NCBI RefSeq assembly: GCF_020360975.1
Contig: NW_025408668.1
Coordinates: forward strand, 4,216,001 to 4,280,000
Source of the DNA: Hirsutella rhossiliensis
Lineage: Eukaryota; Ascomycota; Sordariomycetes; Hypocreales; Ophiocordycipitaceae
Length of the DNA stretch: 64,000 nucleotides
Direction: 5' to 3'
Shown: positions 1-12,374 of the stretch, one piece after another
How the letters are laid out: each line of letters opens with the position of its first letter
Numbering within the stretch: position 1 is the stretch's first letter
Made by a program: the position numbers and the translations under genes
Notes under the pieces: generated by a model
Database searches by the model: none
The model's input: the letters and a program-made list of their open reading frames with translations, nothing else
Told to the model about the DNA's origin: nothing

Positions 1-318
1 AGGAAATTATCGAAGTATGAGTTTCCATGTGCACGAGCCGGTGAAACCTGGAATACCATGCAATCTGAACGTTGGGGACTTATTTCCTGAATGATGAATA
101 CCATACCTGTATACAATTACACGCAAAGGGACTATTTTTACTAGATGGGGGAATAAAATAAAGTGCAAGTTTCATCATGGCCGGTATCCAGACCTTATTG
201 CCATGGATGAAACGGGAATCGAGGGAATCTGATGCGCTTCGGTGCGCATTTGCAGCGTCGACTTTTGACGCGTGAAGAGCCGGGACAGAGCAAGGAGACG
301 TTTCCAAATCAATGCTCG
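1..318. other. Window edge, downstream flank of the kelch gene
   Basis: No coding region is supported here. The segment lies 3' of the kelch-protein gene on the minus strand and probably holds its 3' untranslated region. The short open frames on both strands have no recognisable domain. Confidence 0.5.
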
Positions 319-2899
319 TCACTTCAGTTTGCTCGTCCTCTCAGTCTTCTCATCAACGGTGTTGTTCGTCGTCCCACCGGCCGTCTCGCCAGCCGACAAG
401 AAGTCGCCCCCCCTCGCATCTCTCCCGCTTGGTGGAGTGACAAAAATAGGCGACTCTCGAGCCGGCTCCTGCTCTTCGGGCAACACGTCCATACGCCCAG
501 AGTCGCCGGCTTCAGCGGCATCAGGCCTGGCCAGCTGAGGGGTGTTTCCGAGCAACGGAGAATCCAACACAGGGCTGTGTGGTGCATGCGAGGCCCGGGA
601 CACCAAGCTAGAGTCGTCCCCGAAGCCAGACGTGGACTCTTGAGAGGGCGCCGACGGCGAGTGGAATTTGTGGGGTGCAAAGTGCGAGTGCTTTTGAATT
701 ACTTCGACGGGCGTCAGACCCGTGTCGTGAAGCTCGATTGGCGGCGAAGTGTCTTTGTTTACCTTGTTAGCAGTCGTGGTAACAGCACAGTAGCACGAGC
801 ATTGCACGACGTACCTCCCAGCTCTGCCAGCTGAGTGTCAGCCATCTCATGGCGGGAAGGCGGCGTCTCATGGTGCGAAGGCGTGCGCCCTGGCGACAAG
901 GCGGGAGAGCTTGCAATCCTTGCCCTCTCCGGGTCTGGACTTGGGGCCCCTGAGCTTGTCATGGTCAACGCCTTCTCTGCTCCCTGGCCCCTGATCCACG
1001 ATCGGATCCGGGATGCGGCCTCGTCCGAGTCTCCCGAGCCGCTGCCGCCGTAACGCCGGCGCCTGAGATGGAGCCACCACACAAGAACACCGACTCCAGC
1101 GAGAACAATAACGGGCACAACTACGGCGGGAATGATGATGCTCTTTTTGTCGCCACCACCCTTAGTCTCGTCAACGGGAAGCTCGAGCCGCCCTGCCACA
1201 GCTGTGGTGTCGTAGGGCCAGTAAGCCTTGATTTTGCTGCTGTCGTACTTTTGAGCAAAGACATCGGCAAGCCCGCTCGTAGCCCAGCCAGAAGGCATCG
1301 GCGCCGTGGCTGTTGCGCCGCCAGAGGCATCGCCCCCGATGGTAGCTCGCACCTTTTCGTGAACTCCATATTTGCCGTACCTTTTCGGATCGTACGAGTC
1401 CAGCCACTCCCCGCTGGTGATGTTGAAGACCACGACGGGCCCCTTGTCTAGGCACGAGGGAACATTACCGGCTTCTGGGACGTAACCACCAAATACCATC
1501 ATCTGGTCCGGATACGGGAGAAAACATTTGTGACCGGACCGTGCGTGAATCTCCGTGCCGTTGTTGATTTGGGTCCAGGTGAAGGAAGGAAGTGAGAGAA
1601 CCCAGACATCATCGTGAAAGGCGTCCTTTGGATGAATGCCATCAAATCCACCGTAGTAGTGGATGTTGAAGCTCGACCGGTCAGCAGCAGGGGCCACCAC
1701 AGCGCAACCTCTACTGCGGGTTCCAGGGCCGTTTTTGGTCGGCTGCTTATACCACTTGTCACCGGCGACGTCGTAAATGTCAATGACTCTCATGAACTCG
1801 GGACTCTCCTTCTCCTGAGAAGGCTGTTAGCGTTCAACTCTCCGAGTTTGAATCCATTGTAAATCACTCACGCTCGCCGCTGGGTCTTCAGACTTGTGGA
1901 TGACAGTGGCCCATTCGGGATATGTCACGCCACCGAGGACCACGAGTATTCCTTGCTTTCCAACTGGAACCCAGACAACTTCCGCGTTGGAGCGGCCCTT
2001 GATGTCATCCGGCAGGGTAGAATTGCTCCATTTCTCCTCGAGCTGTGTGGTCATATCCAGTGTGATGAGAGTGTTTGAGATGTTCATTGCCATGGTAGTT
2101 CGGTTGGGATTGGACATGATCGGCCCCCGAGTCGGGGACGTCAGGCCGGAAAAGTACCACGCCTTGTTCTCCGAAGGCGCGCTGACCGCTGCGCCCGAGG
2201 CAACGTATCGAGTAACTCCGTCATCGAGATGAGCTGGATGGAAGCCTTTCTGCCACAACGGCTTGTCTCCCCCGTACTGATACGCTTGATATCCCAGCAC
2301 CGCGTCGGCAGCAGGTTGATCGTAGAGGTCGTCGTTTCGAAACAGGGCACCGCCGTAGAGGAAGAACTCGGCATCGTTGGCAAGCATACCTCCATCGTAC
2401 GAGTTGGGCTCCGCGCTGATGCCGTTTTCCTTGCCCCCTGTGGCCTTGAACAGCTCATTCTTGACCAGAAGCCCCGTGGTGTTTGTGTCTGGCGTAATCG
2501 GATCGCTGAGGTTATAAGTGAGGATGACACCTTGGAAGTTGCCTTTGGCCGGTCAGTTGGAAATGGCCAAGAAGCTTGCTGCCGGGAGATTCACAGACCA
2601 TTGTTCACGACCGTTCCTAACTCTCCCGAGTCGAGGCCAGGCATCCACCAGATATTGCCTCCATCCAGGTAAACTATATTCCTAACCAAGGCGGCTGGGG
2701 CGCACAAGTTAGCGACATAGGGGAAACCCGTTCTCTTTGAGAGTCACGGAGTCAGTCTTTGATCAGTCTTACCTCGAGGCTGTTTCCAGTAGCAAATGCT
2801 TGTGTTGATCTGACGGGCCTGCCAGCTGGTAAACTGGGCGGAAACCTGAGCCGCCAAACCTGCGGCATGGCCCAAGACAAGACCTGTGCGAGCTCTCAT
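319..2899 (-). CDS. Kelch-repeat (beta-propeller) single-pass membrane protein
   Basis: I assemble five exons, each keeping frame: 2899-2773, 2694-2599, 2542-1872, 1814-815 and 752-319, for about 775 residues. The N-terminus (MRARTGLVLGHAAG...) reads as a secretion signal. It is followed by the fungal kelch signature around YLDGGNIWWMPG and later propeller blades such as YYGGFDGI and MMVFGGYVPEAG. A hydrophobic segment at about residues 524-546 (PAVVVPVIVLAGVGVLVWW) is followed by a basic stop-transfer stretch (LRRRR). A Ser/Pro-rich cytoplasmic tail of about 200 residues completes the protein. This layout is known for fungal cell-surface kelch/galactose-oxidase-fold proteins; the ligand is unknown. 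The last intron (814-753) must be removed, otherwise the frame ends at 759. The start was chosen because upstream codons in this frame give no signal peptide. Confidence 0.88.
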
Positions 2900-5800
2900 G
2901 ACTATACTGACACGGACGCAGAGCAGTCTGGTACAACTCGGCGTTGATGGCGCAGTTTAGGAGCACGCAAGGCTAGCATTGCATCCGAGAGATCCCGTTG
3001 GCGACGCTTTTGTTGCAAGCCCTGCTTGGATCTCTCCGCAGAAACTATGCCTGGATGAAAGTGGAGCGTGAACAGCTGTGCACAATGGTGGTTCGACCGA
3101 CTTTGGACGGCGCTCGTTGCAAGTACAGTAGTGGCGATGATTTAGGATGGCCCGAACTATCCCGTAGGGGATAACAGACGCGAGAAAAGTGGCCAGTACG
3201 CATGGACAACGGGACACGACACATGACTATGCAGACTGACGCACAATGTACAGCATGCAGCAGGCAGGGGGAAGCAGGCTCATCCAAGTAACACGGCCGT
3301 GTTTGGCAGAAGGCACGGGCAAACTCTTTGTTAAGACAAAGGGAAGACGAGCCGCCTTTGGCCAAGCCGTGGCCACGCATGAGCTGTGGCGGCCAAGTAT
3401 CGAGAAGCGGCTGAAAAGGGTATAAGGACGCCCCCCGAAGCGGAATGCTTCGGCGGCGGCGGACGATGTGATGCTTTTGCCTCTTGCGAGAGGGTGCCTC
3501 GCGCAGGCTCAGGCGGCAGCACGGGCCGTGCCATGGCCGGATTCGAGTCAATGCGTGGCACCCAGTAACGGCCAGGCCGGGCTTGGACGTAGAACGACTT
3601 ATATGTCAAGATTCTGCTGGTAATGGCCGCCAAGCTGAAGGACGGCAGACTTTTGGTGTCCAACTTTGCAGGCATCGAGGCACGGCTAGCGAGGGACTAT
3701 CCTTGATTGAGTGCTGGACCGGCGTTGGGCTTCTGTCGTGGCTTTTGAGCACACAAGCATGGCATCGCATGTGCCATGTCTCGGGCCGGAAGCTTGTTGA
3801 TCGGGGACCGGGACCACGACTTGATAGAAATACAATGCGATTGAATAATCGCGATTCTGTGTGCAACCGCGGAGTCGATCGGGCCTGCAGCAAGCGCCGG
3901 GGAGGAGAGGGAAGAGCAGACCCTGCAACCCAGTTGAGCCAATACGAGCCAATACGGATCTGTTGCCAGGCCGAGGGTTTGGCCACGAAATATGGGCCGA
4001 TTGCATATGCGGAGGGAAGAGGCGTCGGGCTTCCGCACGGCAGGAGGTGTTGTTTGTCTTGACTTAGATCTGACTGCATGTGCCGACTGCAGCTTCAACC
4101 GATTGTGATTGCTTGCTTGACAGCCAATGTGCGTGCGTGCAACTGTGCAACCAACGCACGACCTGGAGGCTGTGCCGTGCGCTGCCAACAAGGCCTGGAC
4201 TGGCACTCGCGGACATGTTGATAGAACGTCGCCGTCTGCCTCGCCCTCGCAAACGGTGCTCCTGGGCGCGACGTTGGGTCCGCGATGGCGGGCTTGGTTC
4301 GTGCGGCATGGCGTGCGGCCGTGTGCTCCGCCAATGTGTGAGAGGGTGTGCGTCTGTCGGAGAACGGACAATGATGACGTTGGTATTGTGCTGTGTATTG
4401 AGGAGACGGAACCAACGCCGCGCAACTGACGTTACTCGAGGTTCGTAACAGAAATCATGGCGATGCAGAGGCGGTGGTTTTTGCAGGCGGGTCTCCCCGC
4501 GTCTCTGATCTGCGTGCTGTACGGAGTATCGTAGCGAGTACCAGTAAAGTCAGCGCTGCCAAGTAGGTAGGTAGGTACCTATGATCCAAGTAGTGCAGGC
4601 TACAAGCAGATGCGGGGGTTGCAGTTGTACGAAGTACTGGGGTTCCCTACCTACCTACTCTACCTGGCAGTCGCTACCGACAGGCCGCCTGCCCTGGTAC
4701 TTACCTAGGCAGCTGCCATCCCTGCCCCGCTGGCAGCCGGAGAGAGTCTGATGCGTGTCAAGTACCCTATACCGTGGCCTTGAATAGGAGAGAAAAGACA
4801 GGATGTGTACTCTGTACTCTCTACGTGCCCAAAAACCTCTCATCCCTCCACCTCCGACTCCACAGGCTCTACCCAGCTCCAACCTCTCTGCCTTCCAACC
4901 TCACTCGTCTTGTTCTCCATCCCCTTGCTTTGTTTTCCCGGTCACCACCAACGCCTTATCGAAGGTCCCAACGTCTCTCCTGTTTCTTCACGCCCCGCCA
5001 TCTCTACGCGACTTGGACGCTGCAGCTTCAGCTTCTGCTTCAGCTTCATCCGGCGTCGCGCCATCGCCTTGGTACCCCTTGTGCATAAGTTACATACATA
5101 GTCTCGCCAACGCAACCATTGCCGTCAACTCTCTGTGGCGACTTTCGCACTGCATACTGCACGTGCATCAATCATCCTCTTCGGGACGCTGAGGCTCACT
5201 GTGCATACAGACAGCGTACAGTACTCGCGTAACGCACATACATCTACGACTGCGCACCCGGCGAACAAATCAACGGCATCCGTGCCCGATCCTCCTCCGG
5301 TGCCGCCGGCTTCCAAAGGATCTTGCTTTTGCCAGCTCTCTGCGGCAGGGTATGCGGTCCATCGGTCTGACGTTGTCCCACCCCAGGCTGCGGGTGACTG
5401 GGCTTGACGGCGCCCATGATTCCGCGCCCGCCAGCCGGCTTTGTCCTGGCTCTCTTGCGGAGAAATGAAACGGCCCATTGCAGGCTGCAGCCTCAGACAA
5501 CGATCCCGAGAGACCAAGATACGTCGTGCTCGTCTTCCATCACGGCGACGCTTGACCTCTGGGAACCGCGCGAGCAACAGCCATGTCTTGCCATGGGAAA
5601 GGAACCAACCAGCCAGCCAACAAACTTCTTGCTGGGCAGCACCCTTGTCGAGGCTAGCCATGCCCGATCGTTGAGGTGTTTCCCCTATTTGTGCTCACTC
5701 TGGGCCCTCGACTTCTGAACCGACATCGTCGAGTAACCTAGCCTCATGCCGCCTTCTTCGTATACGACGTCCTATGCCCAGGGTAAGCACCTTTCGGATG

Positions 5801-6728
5801 AAGTTCGGTGCGCAGCCCCGCTCGGTCATCGTCGACATCTCTCTTCCGGTCGCATCGCTCCCGTCGTGCGTCCCTTTGGCCGTGGACCCCACGCCAAGCT
5901 CCCAACATCGAGGCTGAGCCCCTGCCGACAGGGGGTTAGTTGTCTGCATCTCCATGACCGGCCCATGTAGCAAGGAGCTCACCTTCTCGTACTCGGACTA
6001 ACAGCGCAACATGCTGCCTGCCATGAGGCTGGGCTTGTCACCCGATCCGATACGGGCTTCTCCTCCACGTGTGCCCCGGCAGGCAAATCATGATGGGCCG
6101 CTCCTGACGCACCTCTGCATGCTGTTGTACGACCAGTCTCTTTTAGAGATACTTTGGTGGCCACCAAGCCTCCTCTGGTCACCGCGACCGCTGGAGTCGA
6201 TTCCGGCGGCCCGTTCCCAGATATCATCGGCCCTCAGAAACCCCTGGAAGCCGGATCAGCAGGTCCGTCCGTGCCTTCGGTATGAACCTTTCGATGTCCT
6301 GCGCAGGTCGGACAGTTTCTACCACGTCCTTGCCCTTGGGTCCTAGCCACTCGACGGACAAGCCGTTGATGGCTGTTGGTCCTGCCTCGCTGTAGAGCCT
6401 CTGCCTCTGGAGCGACTGAATCGCCCACCTTTGCGTGACATCAATCCTGAGCCTGGACCATCCACCTGTGCAATAGTCGTGCCTGTCCCGTTACTGCCTA
6501 GGCTGGCTCAAGCCCAGCCGGAGAGGCCTCGCATATCTGCTGCATATATGCCTAGCCGTCCGTCCCGACACAGCCTTATGCTTTTGTCTTGGCTGTAGTT
6601 GCCATCGTCGTCTTTGCAAACTCTCGTTTTTTGTGCCTGGATTGCCGCTAACGAGACCTTTTGCTGGTCTCTTGGACGTTCGCTTCCGCCGCTCGCTTCT
6701 CGCGGTTTGCGCGGCGACTCGGCTCAAG
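2900..6728. other. Long intergenic region between divergent surface-protein genes
   Basis: This 3.8-kb GC-rich interval separates the kelch gene (minus) from the GPI-anchored protein gene (plus), so it should hold both promoters. It contains short tandem GTAG/CTAC motifs near 4563 and 4646 in inverted orientation, and a pyrimidine-rich tract at about 4830-5000 typical of fungal 5' leaders. Several open frames of 60-240 codons occur on both strands, but none shows a domain, a consistent frame or splice-linked continuation. A weak Pro/Gly/Val-rich coding-like stretch sits at about 6065-6290. Confidence 0.6.
4563..4670. repeat. Inverted GTAG-rich repeat pair in the divergent promoter region
   Basis: A run of GTAG units begins at 4563. 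The complementary run of CTAC units lies at about 4646-4665, some 70 bp away. The pair could form a hairpin or act as clustered binding sites for the two divergent surface-protein genes. Function is inference. Confidence 0.4.
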
Positions 6729-9700
6729 ATGCGTTACGGCAAAGCCTTCTGGGTCCTTGGAGCCCTTCCACTTGTTTCTGCAGATCCTCCTTATTCCGGG
6801 AACGGGACTTCTCGAGGGACACCTTACGCAGTCGATGCCGTCACCAGTCAACAGTATCAGTCTCCAATCCCTGGGTGCCGGGAATGCTGCACGTCGACGT
6901 TGCTCGCCACCACGTATCAGTAAGTTTGTCTCCAAACTTTCCATGTCTCATGGTCGGATGGCTTATACAGCGCCTCAGCACGACTTTCTACGAGACCGAA
7001 ACGGTGAGTCTTGGCCGTTGATGTGCGGGACCTGCTCTGACTGTTGTCGACGGGCCAGGTCACTATCGCAGTCACCCAGCATGACGTTTCCACCAAACTT
7101 GAGTATGAGCCAGACCTTGTCACGGGAACCACCGCTTCAACTTTTGAGACGGTAAGTCGACGCTACAATATGAGAGGATATCGCGATGGCTAACCCTGAT
7201 TCAGCCGTATCCAGTGACTGTTACCACCACCAAGAAGTAAGTCTACTCAGCCGTCCTGTCTCGACCAGGCGTCGGGCAGTTCTGCGTTTGCGAGTTCCAA
7301 AGTCCCTCCTGCCACCGATGAAAGCCCATCTACTCTTATCTTGACCAGCGGCTGACTTTGTACAGTTGTGTGCCGAAACCTGTCGACGGTGCTCGCCCGA
7401 CGCCAGTAGAAAGTGCAGGCTACGGCTACGGGCCTCCGGACGTCGGCGACGACCAGTATTGTGACACGATAACAGCCACGGAGTGGAAGACAGTCACGGC
7501 TACTAACGCTGTTACGGTCGTGCAGCCATCGGTCGTCACAGAGACGGTGCTCGTGCCAACTGTCTCGGTGGTGCCAACTACAATCGAGGACACACGGACG
7601 GTCACCGTCACTGCGCCAGGGGAGGCGACGACCATTACGCTCCCGGGAGAGATATATACATTGCCTGAGAAGACGGTAGTTCTCCCCGGGTCGATAACGG
7701 TATCGACTCTGACCAGAGAGATTCCGGCTACCACAATCACCGTGACCGAAGATGGACAGACTTTTATAACCACACTTCCAGGGAGCACGGTCACTCTGCC
7801 AGGAGAGACCATCAACCTCCCGGGAGAGACGAGGACCCTCCCAGCGGAGACTGTGGTCCTGCCCGGCTCTACAAGCGTTTCGACTCTCACAAAAGAGCTC
7901 CCAGGCACTACGGTCACCGTGGTCGAGGGCGGCACAACTTTCACAGTCTCTCTTCCCGTTGGAACGAGAACTCTTCCCGGAGCAACAGTTGTATCAACCC
8001 AGACCCAAGTGCTCCCGGGCGAGACGATTACAGTAACTCAGAACGGCAGGACCTTTACCACTTCGCTGCCTGGACAGACAGTGATAAACACCGTTACCGA
8101 CCAACTCCCAGGAGAAACAATCACGGTTACTCAGAGTGGCAGGGTCTTCACAGTCAACCGTCCAGGAGAGACAGAGACCCTGCCTGCCTCGACCGTGGTG
8201 GCGACCATCACCCAGGTGCTTCCGGGCCAGACCATAACGGTGACTCAGGGCGGCAGCACGCTCGTGAGAACGCTCCCGGGAGAGACGGTTGTATCAACCG
8301 TAACAGAGGAGCTTCCAGGCCAGACGGTCACGGTCACGCAAGGCGGATCCACCTTCACCACCTCGCTCCCAGGTCGAACAGTCACGTTGACTGAGAGCGG
8401 CAAGACGTTGACGACGACGCTCCCGGGCAAGACGTTGACGTTGACCCAGGGCGGCACAACTATCAGGACCACGCTTTCTGGCGCAACCGCCGTCATCCCG
8501 ACTACTGTTGTCTTGGCTCCTAGCAGCGTCCCCGCTCCAGCGGGAACCACAGTGACAAAGACGGTGCAAGACATTTCAGTCTGCCCTTCGCCGACCGGCA
8601 GCTCGGCCCCGCTCTCGCCTGACTCGGACCTGACCTTCGGCTGCAAGCCGGGATACGTCTGCAGCCCGCCCAAGCCGGACGGCTGCAATGTCTGGCCGGG
8701 CCCACCATCGGACGACTTTCTGTGCAGCCCCCAAGACTGCATCTCTTCGCCACCTATCCGGAACGTTACCTGGGAAGATGGTGAATCTAGCTACTTCCCT
8801 CTGTCAGAAGGCTACTTCAACCTAAATCCAGAGGCCTTTGGCCTGTCCTATGACATTTTCACCTTCGAGGTTTATGAAGAGGTCGAGTACGGCTACACCA
8901 GGACAATCACGACTGGCAACTGGGGGTCTCAGACAAGCCTTTCGGACTGGCCTCGCACAACTGCAACATCCACTCGGGCCAAGAACGTGTATCCGCTGCC
9001 GCCCAGCTCCCGGCGCGGCCGTCGGGCCCTGCACAGGCTGGGCAAGCGAGCCACCACTCCCCATGTGTGTTTTGACCAGTGCAACGATGCCTGGCTGATT
9101 GGCGGATCTGTGGGAAAAAGTGACAAGCTCTGCAAGAAAGGATCTTCGTTCCGAAGCGGGTATGATGCGTGCGCCGAGTGCGTCACGGCCAACAGCGACG
9201 CCAGCAAGAACACGATCCGTGAGTACGTGGGGCCTGTCTTCAGTCAGTATTTCAAATATTGCTCCGGCCATGAGGCGACGCCTGTCCGGCTGGCGACGGC
9301 GCCGGTCGCGGAGAGCGTCGTCACTGCTCAGCCATTGGTGAAGATAAGCAGCCAGGCGGAGACGAGCCAGGCCAGCTTTGTCCCGATGGAGTCGGTGAGC
9401 TCGCAGCCGGTGGAGAACAACAGCCAGGCCAACACTGTCTCGGTTGAGTTGGCGACCTCGATATCGGTTGGAACGAAGTCAGCAAGTGCCGTGGCTACCG
9501 CGCCGGAGGCATCCAGTGCCGCAGAGACGGCTTCATCCCGATCAGAAGCCACTGAAGCGTCACCATTGCCAACGTCGTCAGAGGCCGCTTCTACCGCTGT
9601 CCAGTCCTCGGGTCAACAGGATGGTTCGTCGACGGGCGCCGTAACCTCTGCAGCAGTAACCACTTCGGACCAGGACCAACAGCAGACGGGACCGGCGAGT

Positions 9701-10231
9701 TCTCCGCCCTCTGCTTCAGCAACGACGAATCAAGACCAACAACAGACCAGTCTCTTGACGAAGTCTGCTCTGAACACCGCTGTAGAATCCTCCTCGGACG
9801 AACGGCGGACCGGCTCGCCAATGAGATCCGGGCCCTCTGCAACCGGAACGACGTCCAGGCCGTCGTCGCTGACAGCAACGTTGTATCCCACTGACATTTC
9901 CGGCTCCTCCGGGTCTGCGCCAACGCCCACTTTGCAGAGCGCGAGTGGCAGAGGCGGGAGTGGCAGCGGAAGCGTCAGCAGCGACGGTGGCAGCGACGAA
10001 AGCGATGCAACGGTCACCAGTGCTGAGACGACGCCCACGCAGGGTAGCATCAGCGGAGAGCCTGGGAAGTCATCCGAGGCCACCAAGGCCTCGGGCTCGG
10101 AAGCTAGCGGAAGCGAATCCTCATCGACAACGAGCCGGCCTGCGGCCGTGACCGGGGCGGCTCCTCGTCTCGCCGCCGATGGTGTCACCATGCCGGCCAT
10201 CTTGTCCGTCTTGATGGCCTTGCTCCTTTAG
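6729..10231 (+). CDS. Large GPI-anchored, Thr/Ser-rich repeat cell-surface protein (adhesin-like)
   Basis: Five exons keep frame: 6729-6919, 6979-7003, 7059-7151, 7205-7236 and 7366-10231, giving about 1068 residues. A signal peptide (MRYGKAFWVLGALPLVSA) opens the protein. Residues about 183-499 are degenerate tandem repeats built on LPGxTxTVTxxGxTFTTS, predicted to be beta-rich and heavily O-mannosylated. A Cys-rich segment follows (about 519-588, with CKPGYVCSPP), then an aromatic-rich segment, another short Cys-containing module near residue 700, and a long Ser/Thr/Ala/Gln-rich stalk (about 756-1036). The C-terminus ends in a hydrophobic tail after small residues (MPAILSVLMALLL), which is the pattern of a GPI-attachment signal. 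Four small introns cluster at the 5' end. The likely role is a cell-wall surface protein or adhesin; I cannot name an orthologue. Confidence 0.85.
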
Positions 10232-12374
10232 TGTTGGCGCTCTCCGCTGTACCCTCTTGTTTGAAACACTAATTTGTTTCTGCAATGGCCGCCATTGTTG
10301 ACGAGTCGAAGCTCGGCTGTTTATTCATGCTCACCTGGGGTACGAGAGCACGCGAATGACTGATGGTTATGAAAAAGCATCCGCTCGTTAATGGCAACCC
10401 TTCCATCTCTCTCTTTTGCTGGGCAGCTCTGCGAAAGCTCGGAAGATACCCTTGTTGTCCCTCTTTTGTTTGACGCTCACGAATGGAAATACAATGCTGC
10501 AAACGGCCTGACTCTATGATCATTCTAGTACAAGGCTTCGAGGGAAGGGAACTAATGTGTTGGATCTGTAATGTGTTTTGTTCGGACGGCATTGGTGTAC
10601 ACGTCTTCTGTCTCCATACCTGCGGAGTCAAAGCTCGCGTTACCCGTTTAATATCTTGACTCTTTACCTTTCGTCTTGTGTGTGTGTCTTCCTTTGCCAG
10701 TTCATGGGCGTCGTTTTCTCTGTTCTGACCCTATTGTGTTCCTATTCACACCCCGTTATGTAGGCACCCGTGTCCAGCCGTTTACGCACATGAATTTCTA
10801 TCCCGACTTTCACAGCCAACTCGGTGCCGCGTTTGCCGTCTGGCAGGCAGCTGTCGAGACTGACGGACCAGTTCCTCGGATATAAATTTCCTGCCGTGGT
10901 CCCCACCCCCTCTTTCCGACATCTAGTTTGGGTCGACTCGGGCAGCATAAAAAAGCCACGATGTCTTGACACGACCTACACATACATGGCAGCAGTCCTG
11001 CAAGACGCTCGAAAATTTCATTGGCCTGGGGGGCTTTACGACTAGGCAACACTGGCAATACTGGCAACACTGGCAAGAACAAAACCAGGTCACGACCAGC
11101 GCGCGTTACGGAGGCTGACTCCCACCGCACGACCATGATCAAAGATGGAGCGCATTTTGCCGTTCCCAGAGGTCATGCGCCGAGCACTCGTCGAAGAAGA
11201 ATTGTACACGATCCTGGACCTCAACGACGGCAACGTCAGCCGCGTCGTGTCCAATATGCCGAACAAGCATTGCCTTACCGGACCACACCTTGGCACCCTG
11301 GACCGGCCATTCGACACAGACAAGTTCACACTTGGAACAGGCCGCTCTACCCCAGGCGCATGCAGTTTCTTGGGCTCGACACACACGGCATAGCGGCCCT
11401 TGCAGTATGTCCCGACAAGAGTCTTTGGACGAGCCTCGGACCTATGGAAAGGCTCGAGCCGCGTCTGCTACGGGAAATTCGACCTCGCCGTGTTCGCGCG
11501 GCACACAGACACAAGGTCCTGGCTCCGTCGGTCCGTTGACAACGGAGAGGGGATCGTGGTCGCCAAGAACCCGTGGATGACATCATGACCCAACCAGCGC
11601 GACAATCGACGTCATCAACGTCCTGCTCTCTTACCTGGCCACAGCGTATCGCCTCATGCTAGACAATCAAGGCGTTTTTCTGCGGCAAGCGAAGGGACGA
11701 GGGCAGGACCGGAGGCGACGCGGGTCTCGCCACGTGGACTGGTCCCCTGCGACTTTGCTGATTCGAGTCACCAAAAGCCGCCGAAGCTCCATCGATTGCT
11801 ATCCATGGCGAGACGACGTCTTGAAGACGCGAATCGGCACGACAACAACTCCAACGTTCTGGGGATACGTGACACCGTCCCTGCTCGATCAGTCTGAGCA
11901 CCAGAATGAGAAGGACCAACCGCAGTCGACCCTTACTGAACTCGATCGAGAAATAGGCCCCATCGTCTCATCCAGTAGCCTCAGCTCACGCACCAAATCT
12001 GCTTTGCCGAGTCGCATGGTCAGGCCACCTTGAGATATCAGCTCGACAGACACGACTGGCCCTTTTGTTAAGGGTCATGGTCACCTCACAGCAACACAGG
12101 AATGCCCATTCGAGAGAGATATCTTCAGACAGAGGTTGCTGCAACATGGAGCGTTCCTCGTCGAGGACCTGACTTGGAAATACAAGGCCAGGTTGGGTTT
12201 GAGGTCCAGCCGTTAGTCGAGTTTCGACGCCAGCTCTCCGGCTGCGTAGGCTCGGGTGCGGCGTATCTACCCACATGGAAATCTCACTCTTCTGCCAGGG
12301 AGGCCCCGAACCGCCCAGGCTCCATACCGAGCACTTTCGCCAAGTCGACGGCTCAACACGGTTTATAGCGGTTC
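10232..12374. other. Post-adhesin interval with decayed open frames
   Basis: The first part is the 3' flank of the adhesin gene. A 9-bp tandem repeat (GGCAACACT-like, about three units) lies at 11045-11072. From 11145 to 11588 one plus-strand frame is open except for a single TAG at 11391-11393, and it begins with an ATG preceded by no recognisable promoter. I do not recognise the product. Other open frames (for example 11656-12033) change frame repeatedly and look like relics. Confidence 0.45.
11145..11588 (+). pseudogene. Unrecognised decayed ORF with one in-frame stop
   Basis: A single frame runs from an ATG (MERILPFPEVMRRALVEEEL) to a stop at 11588, interrupted only by TAG at 11391. I see no conserved motif, signal peptide or membrane segment. 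It lies upstream of the Fic-domain relic on the same strand but does not share its frame. It may be an unspliced gene or a relic; I cannot decide. Confidence 0.25.

Noticed and set aside
232..834. 200-codon plus-strand frame over the kelch C-terminal exon
   Set aside because: It overlaps the spliced kelch gene, which is supported by frame, splice sites and domain content.
4803..5192. 129-codon Pro/Ser/Leu-rich plus-strand frame
   Set aside because: The segment is a pyrimidine-rich tract open in all three frames; it is more likely an untranslated leader.
7426..8742. Long antisense open frames within the adhesin repeat region
   Set aside because: They mirror the repetitive codons of the sense gene (Val/Thr-rich shadow) and have no independent signal.
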